The notes beneath the pieces are model-generated. The model had not been told where the DNA came from. It did not search any database and saw nothing but the letters and a program-made list of their open reading frames with translations. A program made the translations under genes and the position numbers. From assembly GCA_902592325.1 (NCBI GenBank), contig CACJEC010000007.1, forward strand, positions 1 through 34,685: a DNA stretch of 34,685 nucleotides. The letters run 5' to 3'. Shown here one piece after another: positions 1-9,274 of this stretch (within the stretch, counting starts at the first letter, position 1; every line of letters begins with the position of its first letter). Source of the stretch: an uncultured Pelagibacteraceae bacterium (lineage in GTDB: Bacteria > Pseudomonadota > Alphaproteobacteria > Pelagibacterales > Pelagibacteraceae).

Positions 1-1
1 A

Positions 2-64
2 GCGCATGCGAGAACTGGAGATCGTTATCAAGATATGAAAGAAATGGGATTAGATCCCAAATAA
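2..64 (+). CDS. 3' end of an unidentified gene (partial)
   Basis: An open frame runs in from the left edge and ends with TAA at 62-64, leaving only the last 20 residues, ending in EMGLDPK. The stop lies 4 bp before the ATG of the alpha/beta hydrolase on the same strand, which suggests one operon. The tail is too short to name a family. The other two forward frames look less protein-like here, so I prefer this frame, but that is a judgement from spacing and composition only. Confidence 0.5.
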   Translation, partial: AHARTGDRYQDMKEMGLDPK

Positions 65-68
65 TTTG

Positions 69-851
69 ATGTCTTTAAATTTTGATCCAAATCAAAATTG
101 TTATTTATTTAATAAAAAAGATACTGTCCCACTTGTATTTATACATGGAGTTGGTCTTGATCATCAAATGTGGAGTTATCAAGTAAGTTATTTCAATGAA
201 TATTCCACTTTAACTTATGATTTATTAGGTCATGGAAAAACACCGTGTAATAAAGATAAGTTAAATCTTAAAGATTTTTCTAATCAACTTTTAGAAATTT
301 TAGAACATTTAAAGATAGAAAAAATAAATCTTATAGGTTTTTCTTTAGGGTCTTTAATTGCTTTAGATTTTTCATCACATTTTCAAAAAAAAGTTGAAAA
401 ACTTATATTAATTGGCACTACTTACAAAAGATCAGATCAAGAAAGATCTCTTGTATTAGATAGATATAATCAAGCAAAATTAAATAAACCAATTTCTAAA
501 CAAGCTTTAAAAAGGTGGTTTAGTGACAAGTATCTTAAAAATAATCCAGAAACTTATGATTTATTCATGAATATCTTAAACAAAAAACCAAAGGATCATA
601 AAAACTTTCTTAAAGCTTATGAATTATTTGCTAATCATTATGATGATTTTGAAGCCATAAAAAAGATAGATAGAAAAACTTTAGTAATGACTGGCTCGGA
701 TGATGTTGGTTCAACTCCAACAATGTCTAAAGAATTGGTTAAAGACCTTGTTAATTCTACTTATATTGAAATTCAAAATGGAAAACATCTTTGTAGTATA
801 GAATGTGTAGATGATGTTAATATGCACATTAAAAATTTTATAATTAATTAG
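69..851 (+). CDS. alpha/beta hydrolase (PcaD-like fold)
   Basis: A 260-residue alpha/beta hydrolase. The oxyanion HG motif (FIHGVG) is near residue 27, the nucleophile elbow GFSLGS puts the catalytic serine at about 92, the acid is an Asp of TGSDD near 211-212, and the histidine is in GKHLC near 240, so the full Ser-Asp-His triad is present. Length and layout resemble 3-oxoadipate enol-lactonase-like and other small esterases, but the substrate cannot be read from sequence. An in-frame TTG at 66 precedes ATG 69; I chose the ATG. Its TAG stop is followed at once by the ATG of the aldehyde dehydrogenase, so the two are probably co-translated and may act in sequence, with an ester or lactone opened and then an aldehyde oxidised. 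That pathway is inference. Confidence 0.88.
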   Translation: MSLNFDPNQNCYLFNKKDTVPLVFIHGVGLDHQMWSYQVSYFNEYSTLTYDLLGHGKTPCNKDKLNLKDFSNQLLEILEHLKIEKINLIGFSLGSLIALDFSSHFQKKVEKLILIGTTYKRSDQERSLVLDRYNQAKLNKPISKQALKRWFSDKYLKNNPETYDLFMNILNKKPKDHKNFLKAYELFANHYDDFEAIKKIDRKTLVMTGSDDVGSTPTMSKELVKDLVNSTYIEIQNGKHLCSIECVDDVNMHIKNFIIN

Positions 852-2333
852 ATGTCAAAAATTCAAGATTTTAAAATGTTTATAAATGGTGAATGGGTAA
901 ATTCATCTTCTGGAAAAAAAATTGAAACATTAAATCCTGAAAATAATGAAGTTTGGGCGACTGTTCCTGAGGCCAGTGAAAAAGATGTTGATAAAGCTGT
1001 TCAATCAGCTCAAAAAGCTTTTGAAGATAATTGGTCTACACTTCATCCAAGGGAAAGAGCAAAATATTTAAAATTAATTGCTGATCAACTTAGAACTAAT
1101 GCGGAACACCTTGGAAAAATAGAAACTATCGATACTGGAAAACTTTATAGAGAAACAAAAACTCAAGCAAATTATATTGCAGAATATTATGATTACTTTG
1201 CAGGTTTAGCTGACAAAGTAGAAGGAACAGTTGTTCCAATAGATAAACCAGATATGCAAGTTACAACGACGAGAATTCCTATTGGTGTTGTGGCTGCAAT
1301 TATTCCCTGGAACTCTCAAATGCTCTTAACAGCAGTGAAACTTGCACCAGCTCTTGCAATGGGTAACACAGTTGTAATTAAAGCTTCAGAGCTTGCCCCA
1401 GTTACTCTTTTAGAGTTTGCAAAATTAATTGAAAAAACTGGAATACCAAAAGGAGTTATTAATATAATTACTGGACTTGGTGAACCGTGTGGTAAAGCAT
1501 TAACTACTCACTCCTTAGTAGAAAGAATAGCTTTCACAGGTGGACCTGAAACTGCAAAACATATTGTTAAAAATTCTGCAGAAAATTTATCTCAAGTAAG
1601 TTTGGAACTTGGTGGCAAAAGTCCAGTTGTGGTATTTGATGACGCTGATCAAGAAAATGCTTTAAATGGTATTACCGCAGGAATATTTGGAGCTAGTGGT
1701 CAAAGTTGTATTGCAGGATCAAGACTTTATTTACAATCAAATATTTATGATGAGTTTTTAAAAAAATTGATTTCTAAAGCTGAAAAAATAAAATTAGGTG
1801 GCCCAATGGAAAAAGATACACAGATGGGACCATTAAATAGTTTTAAACAGTTAGAGAATATAGAAAAAAATATTAAAGCTACTGTTGAACAAGGTGGAAA
1901 AATAAAATGTGGTGGAAAAAGATCTTCTATATCAAATAAAGGTTACTACTTTCCAGCAACGATTATTGAGTGTAAAAATCATAACCTTCCTGTCGCAGAA
2001 AACGAATTATTTGGTCCAATATTATCTGTGATGAAGTTTGATAAAGAAGATGAGGTAATAAATCAAATGAATGATAATAAATATGGACTTTCATCTGGAG
2101 TTTATACAACTAACTTTGCACGTGGCTTAAGGGTGTCTAAAGCTATTCGTGCTGGTATTGTTTTTATTAATACTTACAGATTGATTTCTCCAATGGCTCC
2201 GTTTGGTGGTATTAAAGATAGTGGTTATGGTAAAGAGGCTGGGATTGAGTCTATTAAAGAATACACGAGAATAAAGACCACATGGTATAACTCATCGGAG
2301 AAACCGATGACTGATCCATTTACAATGGGTTAA
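852..2333 (+). CDS. NAD(P)-dependent aldehyde dehydrogenase
   Basis: A 493-residue member of the ALDH superfamily, of normal length. Visible catalytic elements are the IPWN motif with Asn154, the cofactor-binding lysine in VVIKASE (Lys177), the general base in LELGGKSP (Glu252), the nucleophile in GQSCIAGSR (Cys286) and the C-terminal ELFGP motif. It oxidises an aldehyde to the acid in the cytoplasm; the substrate is not determinable, and betaine-, vanillin- or semialdehyde-type enzymes all share these motifs. It abuts the alpha/beta hydrolase gene with no gap, giving a two-gene catabolic unit. Its stop overlaps the stop of the opposing panB gene by 4 bp, with no visible terminator between them. 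Confidence 0.93.
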   Translation: MSKIQDFKMFINGEWVNSSSGKKIETLNPENNEVWATVPEASEKDVDKAVQSAQKAFEDNWSTLHPRERAKYLKLIADQLRTNAEHLGKIETIDTGKLYRETKTQANYIAEYYDYFAGLADKVEGTVVPIDKPDMQVTTTRIPIGVVAAIIPWNSQMLLTAVKLAPALAMGNTVVIKASELAPVTLLEFAKLIEKTGIPKGVINIITGLGEPCGKALTTHSLVERIAFTGGPETAKHIVKNSAENLSQVSLELGGKSPVVVFDDADQENALNGITAGIFGASGQSCIAGSRLYLQSNIYDEFLKKLISKAEKIKLGGPMEKDTQMGPLNSFKQLENIEKNIKATVEQGGKIKCGGKRSSISNKGYYFPATIIECKNHNLPVAENELFGPILSVMKFDKEDEVINQMNDNKYGLSSGVYTTNFARGLRVSKAIRAGIVFINTYRLISPMAPFGGIKDSGYGKEAGIESIKEYTRIKTTWYNSSEKPMTDPFTMG

Positions 2334-3118
2334 TATTTTAAATTAGCAAAAGAATGTTTCGCTTTTGGGAATTGTTTGTTTTTTACCTCATTTTTATATT
2401 TTTTAACTGCAGAATTAATAATTTTACTAACATCAACATATTTTTTTACAAATTTAAATTTGCTATCACTCATCCCAATTAAGTCATCAATAACTAATAC
2501 TTGACCATCACAATTTGACGATGAGCCTATTCCAATAGTTGGTATCTTTATATTTTTAGTTATTTGTTTTGAAAGTTTTGTCTCTACACACTCTAGTACA
2601 ATAGAAAATACACCCGCATTTTCTAAAAGTTTAGTATCGTTTAAAATTCTATTAATTTCTTTTTGCTTTTTTCCTTTAAAACTAAATTTTTTATCTGTTT
2701 GAGGCAAAATACCTACATGACCCATTACGGGTATTTTATTTTTGGTTAAATTCTTAACTATAGGGATAATTTTCTTACCTCCTTCAAGTTTAACTCCATC
2801 ACATTTTGTTTTTTTTATTACTAATTTTACATTCTTTAAGGCTTCTTTAGGGTTTCGATATGTATTGTATGGCATATCAACTATCATAATTGATTTTTTG
2901 ACCCCAAGTCTCACACTTTTGGAATGATTAATCATAGTTTTTAAAGTTACTTCTTTGGTAGATTTAAAATTATAAAGAACTGAGCCAAGAGAATCACCGA
3001 CTAATACAATGTCACAATGATTATCTAAAATTGATGAAATTTTTTTTGAGTAGGCTGTTAGACAAACTATTTTTGTTTTATTTTTTTTTTTGACAAGATC
3101 TTTAATCTTTTTATTCAT
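2330..3118 (-). CDS. panB: 3-methyl-2-oxobutanoate hydroxymethyltransferase (ketopantoate synthase)
   Basis: PanB transfers a hydroxymethyl group from methylene-tetrahydrofolate to 2-oxoisovalerate, the first committed step to pantothenate and CoA. The 262-residue protein keeps the family's metal and catalytic residues: Asp42 in VGDSLG, Asp81 in VDMPY, Glu112 in KLEGG, Glu176 in VLECV, plus the GHVG.LPQ and IPTIGIG/CDGQVLV blocks. It begins 2 bp after the guaA stop, so it is the last gene of the guaB-TPR-guaA-panB run. No other pantothenate gene is in the window. The protein is unusually lysine-rich, as are its neighbours. Confidence 0.93.
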   Translation of the reverse strand: MNKKIKDLVKKKNKTKIVCLTAYSKKISSILDNHCDIVLVGDSLGSVLYNFKSTKEVTLKTMINHSKSVRLGVKKSIMIVDMPYNTYRNPKEALKNVKLVIKKTKCDGVKLEGGKKIIPIVKNLTKNKIPVMGHVGILPQTDKKFSFKGKKQKEINRILNDTKLLENAGVFSIVLECVETKLSKQITKNIKIPTIGIGSSSNCDGQVLVIDDLIGMSDSKFKFVKKYVDVSKIINSAVKKYKNEVKNKQFPKAKHSFANLKY

Positions 3119-3120
3119 TT

Positions 3121-4680
3121 TTATTCTAACTCAATAGTACTTGGAGGTTTTGAAGTTACATCATAAACTACTCTATTAATTCCCCTGATGCTATTAACAA
3201 TTTTGTTTGAGATATCTTGAATAAATGGTTTTTTAAATTCATAAAAATCAGCAGTCATACCATCCTCTGAAGTAATAGCTCTTAACAAACACAAATATTC
3301 ATATGTTCGATTGTCCCCCATAACCCCTACAGTTTTTACAGGAAGTAACGCAGCATAAGCTTGCCAAATTTTATTGTAAAGCCCATTTTCTTTTAAAGAA
3401 TTTATAAAATAAAAATCTGCTTCTTTTAGTATCTTTATCTTTTCCAAAGTAATTATTCCTGGCATTCGAATTGCTAAACCAGGTCCAGGAAAAGGATGTC
3501 TAGAAATTATCTCTTTATTTAATTTTAATTCTAAACCTAATTTTCTAACTTCGTCTTTAAAAAGAAATTTTAGTGGTTCTACTAATTTTAATTTCATTCT
3601 TTTAGGCAATCCACCAACATTATGATGAGATTTAATTTTTGAGGTTTGGCTACCAGTTACAGATTTACTCTCAATTAAATCTGGATAGAGGGTTCCTTGC
3701 GCCAAGTATTTAACATTTTTAATTTTCTTAGAATAACGTTCGAATATTTTGATAAATAAGTTTCCTATAATTTTTCTTTTTTTTTCTGGATCTGATACAT
3801 TTTTTAATTTTCTAAGAAATTCTTTTTCGGCATTTATATAAATCAAATTAATTTTCAGTCTCTTTTTAAATGTTTCAACAACTTGTTTTTCCTCATTTTT
3901 TCTTAAAAGACCTGTATTTACAAAAATACAATATAGTTTTTTACCAATAGCTTTATTTAGTAATTGAGCAACAACACTACTATCTACCCCACCTGATAAA
4001 GCACAAATGACTTTGTTATTACCAACTTGTTGTCTTACTTCTTCAATTAATTTTATTTTTTGATCTTTAGGAGACCAATTCTTTTTAACTTTGCAAATTT
4101 TAGATATAAAATTACTAAAAATTTTTTTTCCATTTTCAGAGTGAGTTACTTCTGGATGAAATTGAACACCAAACAATTTTTTATTTTTACTCTCTACTGC
4201 TGCATATTTTGAATTTTCGCTCGAAGCAATAACATTGAATGTTTTTGGCAATTTATAAACTTGATCGGCGTGACTCATCCAAACTTTTTTTGATTTTTTA
4301 TTAAAAAAGTTTTTAAACAATAAACTATCACTTCTTTTATAAATGTTTGCCAAACCAAACTCTCTATGTTTTGACTGTTTAACTTTTCCTCCATTAAATT
4401 TTGATAAAATTTGATGACCAAAACATATTCCTAAAATAGGAATTCCAAGTTTCAAGATCGTTTTATCAAATAATCTATCATTTAATTGGTAAACGTTTAA
4501 AGGTCCCCCTGATAAAATTATTCCTTTTGTATTTGATTTAATGTGAAAACTTTTTATTTTTTTATGACTAACTAATTCTGAATAAACACCAAGTTCTCTT
4601 ATTCTTCTAACAATTAATTGGGTAAATTGTGAACCAAAATCAATAATTAGGATCTTGTTTAGATGAAAATCAAGACTCAT
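3121..4680 (-). CDS. guaA: GMP synthase (glutamine-hydrolysing)
   Basis: GuaA aminates XMP to GMP using glutamine-derived ammonia. The 519-residue protein has the class I glutamine amidotransferase domain first (residues about 9-195: nucleophile Cys86 in GICFGHQ, His175 and Glu177 in FHPEV), then the ATP pyrophosphatase domain with the P-loop SGGVDSS at 229-235, and the dimerisation and XMP-binding C-terminus with the PGPGLAIR block and a final IELE. The length is standard. Its start overlaps the upstream TPR gene by 11 bp, and guaB lies one gene further upstream, so both steps from IMP to GMP are in one transcription unit. Confidence 0.97.
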   Translation of the reverse strand: MSLDFHLNKILIIDFGSQFTQLIVRRIRELGVYSELVSHKKIKSFHIKSNTKGIILSGGPLNVYQLNDRLFDKTILKLGIPILGICFGHQILSKFNGGKVKQSKHREFGLANIYKRSDSLLFKNFFNKKSKKVWMSHADQVYKLPKTFNVIASSENSKYAAVESKNKKLFGVQFHPEVTHSENGKKIFSNFISKICKVKKNWSPKDQKIKLIEEVRQQVGNNKVICALSGGVDSSVVAQLLNKAIGKKLYCIFVNTGLLRKNEEKQVVETFKKRLKINLIYINAEKEFLRKLKNVSDPEKKRKIIGNLFIKIFERYSKKIKNVKYLAQGTLYPDLIESKSVTGSQTSKIKSHHNVGGLPKRMKLKLVEPLKFLFKDEVRKLGLELKLNKEIISRHPFPGPGLAIRMPGIITLEKIKILKEADFYFINSLKENGLYNKIWQAYAALLPVKTVGVMGDNRTYEYLCLLRAITSEDGMTADFYEFKKPFIQDISNKIVNSIRGINRVVYDVTSKPPSTIELE

Positions 4681-5107
4681 TTTTTGGTTCTAAATTTTTT
4701 AAGTCCTGTAAAATTTTATTATTTTCTTTACATAAATTTATGCAAACCTTTACGAATCTTTCAGATAATTCTTTAACTTTTGAATAATTGGTTTTTTTAA
4801 TTCCAATTTGCATTAACATTAAAATTGCTTCTTCGTTTTTAGGATCGATTAATAAAGTAGCCTCTAAATTTTTTTCTTCTTTTTTTTGATCATCTTTTTC
4901 TTTATAGATTTTAGCTAAATATAAATATGAATTGGCATGCTTAGGGTCAAATACTATACTTCTCTCAAGTAAAAATTTTGCATCATCATATTTTTTTGCT
5001 TCAAATAATTTTACTCCTTCATTGAAAAAATTTTCTTTAGCAAATGTAAAATTTGAGTAACTAAATAAAAAAATTAAAGAAAATAATATTTTATAAATTT
5101 TAATCAT
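4670..5107 (-). CDS. secreted TPR-repeat protein
   Basis: A 145-residue protein with an N-terminal signal peptide (hydrophobic stretch of residues 4-20, likely cleavage after TFA at 23) followed by two to three tetratricopeptide units between about residues 25 and 95 (pattern with [12 protein letters not shown] and [11 protein letters not shown]). A periplasmic scaffold or adaptor role is the most that can be said. An in-frame TTG at 5110 precedes the ATG at 5107; I chose the ATG because it overlaps the guaB stop in a TGATG arrangement typical of coupled translation. It overlaps guaA by 11 bp. Its place between guaB and guaA is odd, since nothing ties a periplasmic TPR protein to purine synthesis. 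Confidence 0.85.
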   Translation of the reverse strand: MIKIYKILFSLIFLFSYSNFTFAKENFFNEGVKLFEAKKYDDAKFLLERSIVFDPKHANSYLYLAKIYKEKDDQKKEEKNLEATLLIDPKNEEAILMLMQIGIKKTNYSKVKELSERFVKVCINLCKENNKILQDLKNLEPKNES

Positions 5108-6189
5108 CAATATTTTGTATCACTTTTTACTATATCTACATTATGAACCATACTTTCATAAAAACCAGCTTTAGTAATTTTTATAAATTTTGGTTTATTT
5201 CTTAAATATTTTATTTGTTTAGAGCCAAGGTAACCCATAGATGATCTTAAACCACCAACCAATTTATAAATGATACTACCAACATCACCTTTATATTTTG
5301 CAAATCCTTCAACTCCTTCTGGCACATATTTTGACATGTCTTTTTGTTTTGATTGAAAATATCTGTCGGCGGAACCTTTGTTCATTGCTCCAACTGATCC
5401 CATTCCTCTAAAACTTTTAAAATATTTACCACTTCTTTTAATTAATTTTCCAGGGGCCTCATCAGTTCCAGCAAATAATGATCCTATCATTACGGCGTCT
5501 GCTCCTGCAGCAAAAGCTTTAGCTAAATCTCCTGAGTATTTAATTCCTCCATCTGCAATAATTTTTATTTTTTTATTTTTTATTCCGTTTCTTACCGAGA
5601 GAATAGCACTTAATTGTGGAACACCTATTCCGGCAACTAATCGCGTTGTACAAATTGAGCCCGGACCAATACCTACTTTTATAATATCTACTCCTAAATT
5701 TAATAAAAATTTAGCTGCTTCTGGTGTTGCTATATTACCTGCACATAATGCTGTTTTTTTATTTTTAAATTTTTTTATAAGTTTAATAATTTCAGAGACT
5801 TTTTTGGTATGGCCATGGGCAGTATCAACAACTATTAAATTTATTCCCTCTTTAAGAATTTCTTTTGCTCTTTTTAGTTCATTCGGTCCTGCTCCTACTG
5901 CTGCTCCAACTAACAATTTTTTTTGTTTTACTTTTTGAATTTCTTTGATTTGATTTTTAATATCTAAATTTCTATGAATTACACCAATACCACCAGCTTT
6001 AGCTATTGCTATTGCCATTTTACTTTCCGTGACTGTATCCATTGCAGATGAGAGAAGAGGAATCTTTAATTTTAAAGTTTCAGTTAATTTAATACTTGTA
6101 TCTACTTCAGATGGTAATATCTCAGAGTATTTAGGCGCAAGAGTTACATCATCAAAGGTGAGTGCTTCTTTTATAGGAACCATGATCAT
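5107..6189 (-). CDS. guaB: IMP dehydrogenase lacking the CBS (Bateman) domains
   Basis: IMP dehydrogenase oxidises IMP to XMP with NAD+, the rate-limiting step to GMP. The 360-residue protein has the N-terminal LTFDDV segment, the SSAMDTVT block, the catalytic loop GPGSICTTR with Cys180, the [10 protein letters not shown] phosphate loop and the flap motif VPEGVEG, which fits IMP dehydrogenase rather than GMP reductase. Usual bacterial GuaB is near 490 residues, with a paired-CBS domain inserted after the IHRN segment. Here IHRN (71-74) runs through a short linker straight into LLVGAAVG (92-99), so that regulatory domain is absent. The start could be ATG 6189 or ATG 6183. It heads a run with the TPR gene, guaA and panB; rlmE is 31 bp upstream. 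Confidence 0.94.
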   Translation of the reverse strand: MIMVPIKEALTFDDVTLAPKYSEILPSEVDTSIKLTETLKLKIPLLSSAMDTVTESKMAIAIAKAGGIGVIHRNLDIKNQIKEIQKVKQKKLLVGAAVGAGPNELKRAKEILKEGINLIVVDTAHGHTKKVSEIIKLIKKFKNKKTALCAGNIATPEAAKFLLNLGVDIIKVGIGPGSICTTRLVAGIGVPQLSAILSVRNGIKNKKIKIIADGGIKYSGDLAKAFAAGADAVMIGSLFAGTDEAPGKLIKRSGKYFKSFRGMGSVGAMNKGSADRYFQSKQKDMSKYVPEGVEGFAKYKGDVGSIIYKLVGGLRSSMGYLGSKQIKYLRNKPKFIKITKAGFYESMVHNVDIVKSDTKY

Positions 6190-6220
6190 TTATATATGAT
6201 TCCTTTTAAATTTAAAGAAA

Positions 6221-6832
6221 CTATCTAAGATTTTTGCAGATTATGAAACTTTCTTTAGAGTCTTTTCGACTGGATTTAGGTTTAAAAACCTTTACTTCTT
6301 TGAAAATTTTTTTCCCTAGTGCGACAATTTCATTAAATGTACTGCCCATAAATATTTTTGAAATAAAAAAACCTTGTTTTTTAATCACTTCTTTTGAAAA
6401 TACTATAGACTCCTTACAAAGCTCACCTGTTTGAATTGAATCTATATCTTTTATACCAGTTGTATTAACTGCCATATCAGACATCACTACATCAGCATTT
6501 GCATGTAATTGTTCTTTGATTATTTTTTGGATTTTATTTTCTGTAAAATCTCCTTTAATTTGAATTATATTTGGGATTGGCTCCATCTCTTTTAAATCAA
6601 TGGAAATAATTTTTCCATTTTTAACAACTTTTGATGCATATTGAGACCAGCTACCTGGTGCTGCTCCAATATCAATTACAGTCAATCCTCCTTTAAAAAT
6701 TTTAAATTTCTCATCAATTTCAATTAATTTATATGCCGATCTGGCTCTAAATCCATCAACCTTAGATTTACGCACATAAATATCCTTTCTTTGTTTATTA
6801 ACCCAGTTTTTTGAAATTCTATTTTTTTTCAA
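6221..6832 (-). CDS. rlmE: 23S rRNA 2'-O-methyltransferase (RrmJ/FtsJ)
   Basis: RlmE methylates the 2'-OH of U2552 in 23S rRNA in late 50S assembly, using S-adenosylmethionine. The 203-residue protein begins with the family's RSAYKL segment, has the SAM-binding motif DIGAAPGSWSQ (54-64), and shows the K-D-K-E catalytic tetrad as Lys35, Asp119 (SDMAVNTTG), Lys159 and Glu194. It starts with TTG at 6832, directly after the TAA of the upstream glycosyltransferase gene; no ATG start in frame is better placed. It belongs to the leftward run of closely spaced genes from psd to panB. Confidence 0.95.
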   Translation of the reverse strand: MKKNRISKNWVNKQRKDIYVRKSKVDGFRARSAYKLIEIDEKFKIFKGGLTVIDIGAAPGSWSQYASKVVKNGKIISIDLKEMEPIPNIIQIKGDFTENKIQKIIKEQLHANADVVMSDMAVNTTGIKDIDSIQTGELCKESIVFSKEVIKKQGFFISKIFMGSTFNEIVALGKKIFKEVKVFKPKSSRKDSKESFIICKNLR

Positions 6833-7744
6833 TTAATTATTAAATCTCAAACTTTTTTCTAAAAATTTACCCTGAAGAGTTTCTATTTGTATTTTTATTT
6901 CTTTATTAACTCTCATATCTTTACCATCTTTCCAGATACCTGCTGCAAGATGCATAATTCCTATTTTATAATTAGGTAAATAAGGCTCCACAAACGTATT
7001 ATTATTTTCATCAAATTTTGGCAGTAGATTACTTGTAATCCAATTACAATTAAGAGGTAAAAATTCTGTTTTTAAATTATCTATATAAACTGACATATTA
7101 ATTGCTAATCCCTCTGATCCAAAAATATTACCTGCTTTTAATGTTTTTAATAAATTATTTTGCCACGAACTCCATCCTTTGGAATTTTTTTCCAAAGAAA
7201 AAACACCAATATTTATATGAGGTGCAAAAGCTAATTTTCTAGCTTTATTGTAACCAATTTTTGACTTAACAGCATGTTTGAAGTTTTGAGATTTAATAAT
7301 TGCTAATTTTCCAAACAGCCAATTAACTTTTGATGTTATCTTATACCCAGGGCCAATCGTTTGTGTAATGCCTAGCTTACCATTGTCACAGGCTTTAAAA
7401 TATAATTCTATACAATTCCAGTCGTTTACCCATGCATCACAATCTATCCATAAATATTTTTCGTAACTTGGAAAATATTTTGGTAAAAATGCTCTTGAAA
7501 CTTGACTTTTTAACCATTCTTTTCCATTTACTTTATAACCTGGAACCTCAATATCCCACTCAGCAGATTTAATTTCATCTACCTTTTTGGACAATTTTTT
7601 TTTTTGTTCTTCAGTTAAACCAGCATCTAAAATACAAATGGCTACATTCTTACTCTCTTGAAAACTTTTGATAGAATTTACTAACTCTTCTAATAATGGA
7701 AAATAATTAGCATCAGCCAATGAAACAATTACGTTTTTTTTCAT
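6833..7744 (-). CDS. GT-A type glycosyltransferase-like protein with DxD motif
   Basis: A 303-residue soluble protein that starts NVIVSLADANYF, has a predicted nucleotide-sugar binding first half and a clear metal-binding DxD in WIDCDAWV (Asp101, Asp103). The later sequence with NIGVFSLEKN and GSEGLAINM is reminiscent of GT8-like enzymes, but I cannot name the donor or acceptor. No signal peptide or membrane segment is seen. It sits flush between pssA (ATG next to its start) and rlmE (TTG next to its stop), within a phospholipid-synthesis run, so a role in a lipid or surface sugar is possible. That is inference from position only. Confidence 0.72.
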   Translation of the reverse strand: MKKNVIVSLADANYFPLLEELVNSIKSFQESKNVAICILDAGLTEEQKKKLSKKVDEIKSAEWDIEVPGYKVNGKEWLKSQVSRAFLPKYFPSYEKYLWIDCDAWVNDWNCIELYFKACDNGKLGITQTIGPGYKITSKVNWLFGKLAIIKSQNFKHAVKSKIGYNKARKLAFAPHINIGVFSLEKNSKGWSSWQNNLLKTLKAGNIFGSEGLAINMSVYIDNLKTEFLPLNCNWITSNLLPKFDENNNTFVEPYLPNYKIGIMHLAAGIWKDGKDMRVNKEIKIQIETLQGKFLEKSLRFNN

Positions 7745-8548
7745 CTATAATATATCTTCAAGATCTTCATCTTTATCTAAAACAATATTTTTTTCCTTTT
7801 TAATTTTTTTGAAATGAAAATAACTTATTGGTATTAAACAAAGATAAATAAATGAGCTTATTGCTAAAACCTTAAAAGTATAAACTAATAACGCTCCAAA
7901 GAATAAAACTATCCCAAATAATAAAAATTTTGTCATAGATCTTTGTATGACTATCCTTTTAAATGAATATGTAGGTATTGTACTTATCAATAATATTGAA
8001 ACTATTATAAAAAATAGCGGTACTAATATGTCGTAATTAATCTCAATAAAAAGTTCGCCCAAACCACTAAAACTAAATATTAAAGGCATTAAAACAATTA
8101 TTCCTCCTGCTGGAGATGGCATTCCTTCAAAAAAATTATCTTTCCACGATGGTTCTTCTTCAGAGTTTATATTGAATCTTGCAAGTCTTAAAGCAACACA
8201 GATGACATATATTAAACAAACAAACCATCCTAATTTATCTAAATATTGCAAATTCCAAAAATACATTATAAGTGCTGGAGCAACACCAAAACTGATTACA
8301 TCTCCAAGAGAATCTAATTCCTTACCCATTTTAGATGTTCCTTTAATTAATCTAGCTACCCTACCATCCAATGCATCCATTAAGCCTGCAAATAATATTG
8401 CCACAATAGCTATTGCAAATTTACCATCTATAGCAAATTTAATTGAAGTCAAACCTATGCAAACACCAATTAATGTAATCGCATTTGGCAAAATCATTCT
8501 CGCTTTTTTGTCAGAAACAATTTTGAAATTATTTTTTTTTTGTTCCAT
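7745..8548 (-). CDS. pssA: CDP-diacylglycerol-serine O-phosphatidyltransferase
   Basis: Phosphatidylserine synthase joins CDP-diacylglycerol and L-serine in the inner membrane. The 267-residue protein has the CDP-alcohol phosphatidyltransferase signature D58-x2-D61-G-x2-A65-R66-x8-G75-x3-D79-x3-D83, complete in every position. Several hydrophobic segments, from about 20-55, 85-125, 140-165 and 175-240, fit a polytopic protein, ending in a charged KKIKKEKN...DEDLED tail. It starts 1 bp after the psd stop, so both steps to phosphatidylethanolamine are coupled. Confidence 0.96.
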   Translation of the reverse strand: MEQKKNNFKIVSDKKARMILPNAITLIGVCIGLTSIKFAIDGKFAIAIVAILFAGLMDALDGRVARLIKGTSKMGKELDSLGDVISFGVAPALIMYFWNLQYLDKLGWFVCLIYVICVALRLARFNINSEEEPSWKDNFFEGMPSPAGGIIVLMPLIFSFSGLGELFIEINYDILVPLFFIIVSILLISTIPTYSFKRIVIQRSMTKFLLFGIVLFFGALLVYTFKVLAISSFIYLCLIPISYFHFKKIKKEKNIVLDKDEDLEDIL

Positions 8549-8549
8549 T

Positions 8550-9197
8550 TTATTTTTTAGCTAATAATGTTTCTCCAGAAATAGCTCTTTGACCAATTTT
8601 AACTAAAGGTTTATAATTTTCATAATATACATCTGCTCGGCTTCCAAATCTTATCATTCCGATTCTATCGCCTTGTTTTAGTTCTTGGCTCTTATTAACT
8701 TCACAAACAATTCTTCGTGCAACTAGACCTGCAATTTGAACTAGAATTACATCATTGTTATTAATATCTTTAATTCTAAAATAATTTCTTTCATTATCCT
8801 CACTTGCCTTATCGAATGATGCATTCAAAAATTTACCGGGTTTATATAAAATTTCCTCAATTATTCCACTACAAGGAGTTCTATTTACATGACAATCAAA
8901 AACATTCATAAATATACTAATCTTATTAAATTTTTTATTTTCTAAACCTAGTTCTTTTGGACCATGTACTTCTTCAACTTTTATAACTTCGCCATCTGCT
9001 GGGCTTACCAAATAATCATTATCATCAATGATAACTCTTTCAGGGTCCCTAAAAAAATAATAAACCCAAATAGTTAGGACTAATCCTATAAGTCCTAAAA
9101 AGTTGCTTAATGCATAAAGTATAGCTGTTAATATTACGGCTATTACAATAAATTTATAACCCTCAGAGTGAAGTTTTGGAAAAATTTTAGTAAACAT
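8550..9197 (-). CDS. psd: phosphatidylserine decarboxylase, short type
   Basis: Decarboxylates phosphatidylserine to phosphatidylethanolamine. The 215-residue protein is the short type of PSD with an N-terminal membrane segment (about residues 15-45), the SPADGEV block, the FMNVFDCHVNR block and the self-cleavage site in RFGSRADVY. Cleavage between Gly185 and Ser186 would give the pyruvoyl-bearing alpha chain. It is the first gene of the leftward run, with pssA 1 bp downstream, and is divergent from icd across a 77 bp gap that must hold both promoters. Confidence 0.96.
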   Translation of the reverse strand: MFTKIFPKLHSEGYKFIVIAVILTAILYALSNFLGLIGLVLTIWVYYFFRDPERVIIDDNDYLVSPADGEVIKVEEVHGPKELGLENKKFNKISIFMNVFDCHVNRTPCSGIIEEILYKPGKFLNASFDKASEDNERNYFRIKDINNNDVILVQIAGLVARRIVCEVNKSQELKQGDRIGMIRFGSRADVYYENYKPLVKIGQRAISGETLLAKK

Positions 9198-9207
9198 GTT
9201 CTTATAT

Positions 9208-9237
9208 TTGATAATTTTTGATTAATATGTATATAAA
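9208..9237 (+). promoter_or_regulatory. candidate sigma-70 promoter of icd
   Basis: TTGATA at 9208-9213 and TATAAA at 9232-9237 are separated by 18 bp, about 38 bp before the icd ATG. The whole region is AT-rich, so chance matches are likely; the good -35/-10 pair and the divergent layout with psd are the only support. Confidence 0.35.
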
Positions 9238-9274
9238 ATGACGAAATTCAATTAATAAGATATATTTCATATAA

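Noticed and set aside
5378-5938. 186-codon + strand open frame opposite guaB
   Set aside because: It is antisense to a clear guaB gene and its translation has no domain pattern; an open frame created by the codon bias of the other strand.
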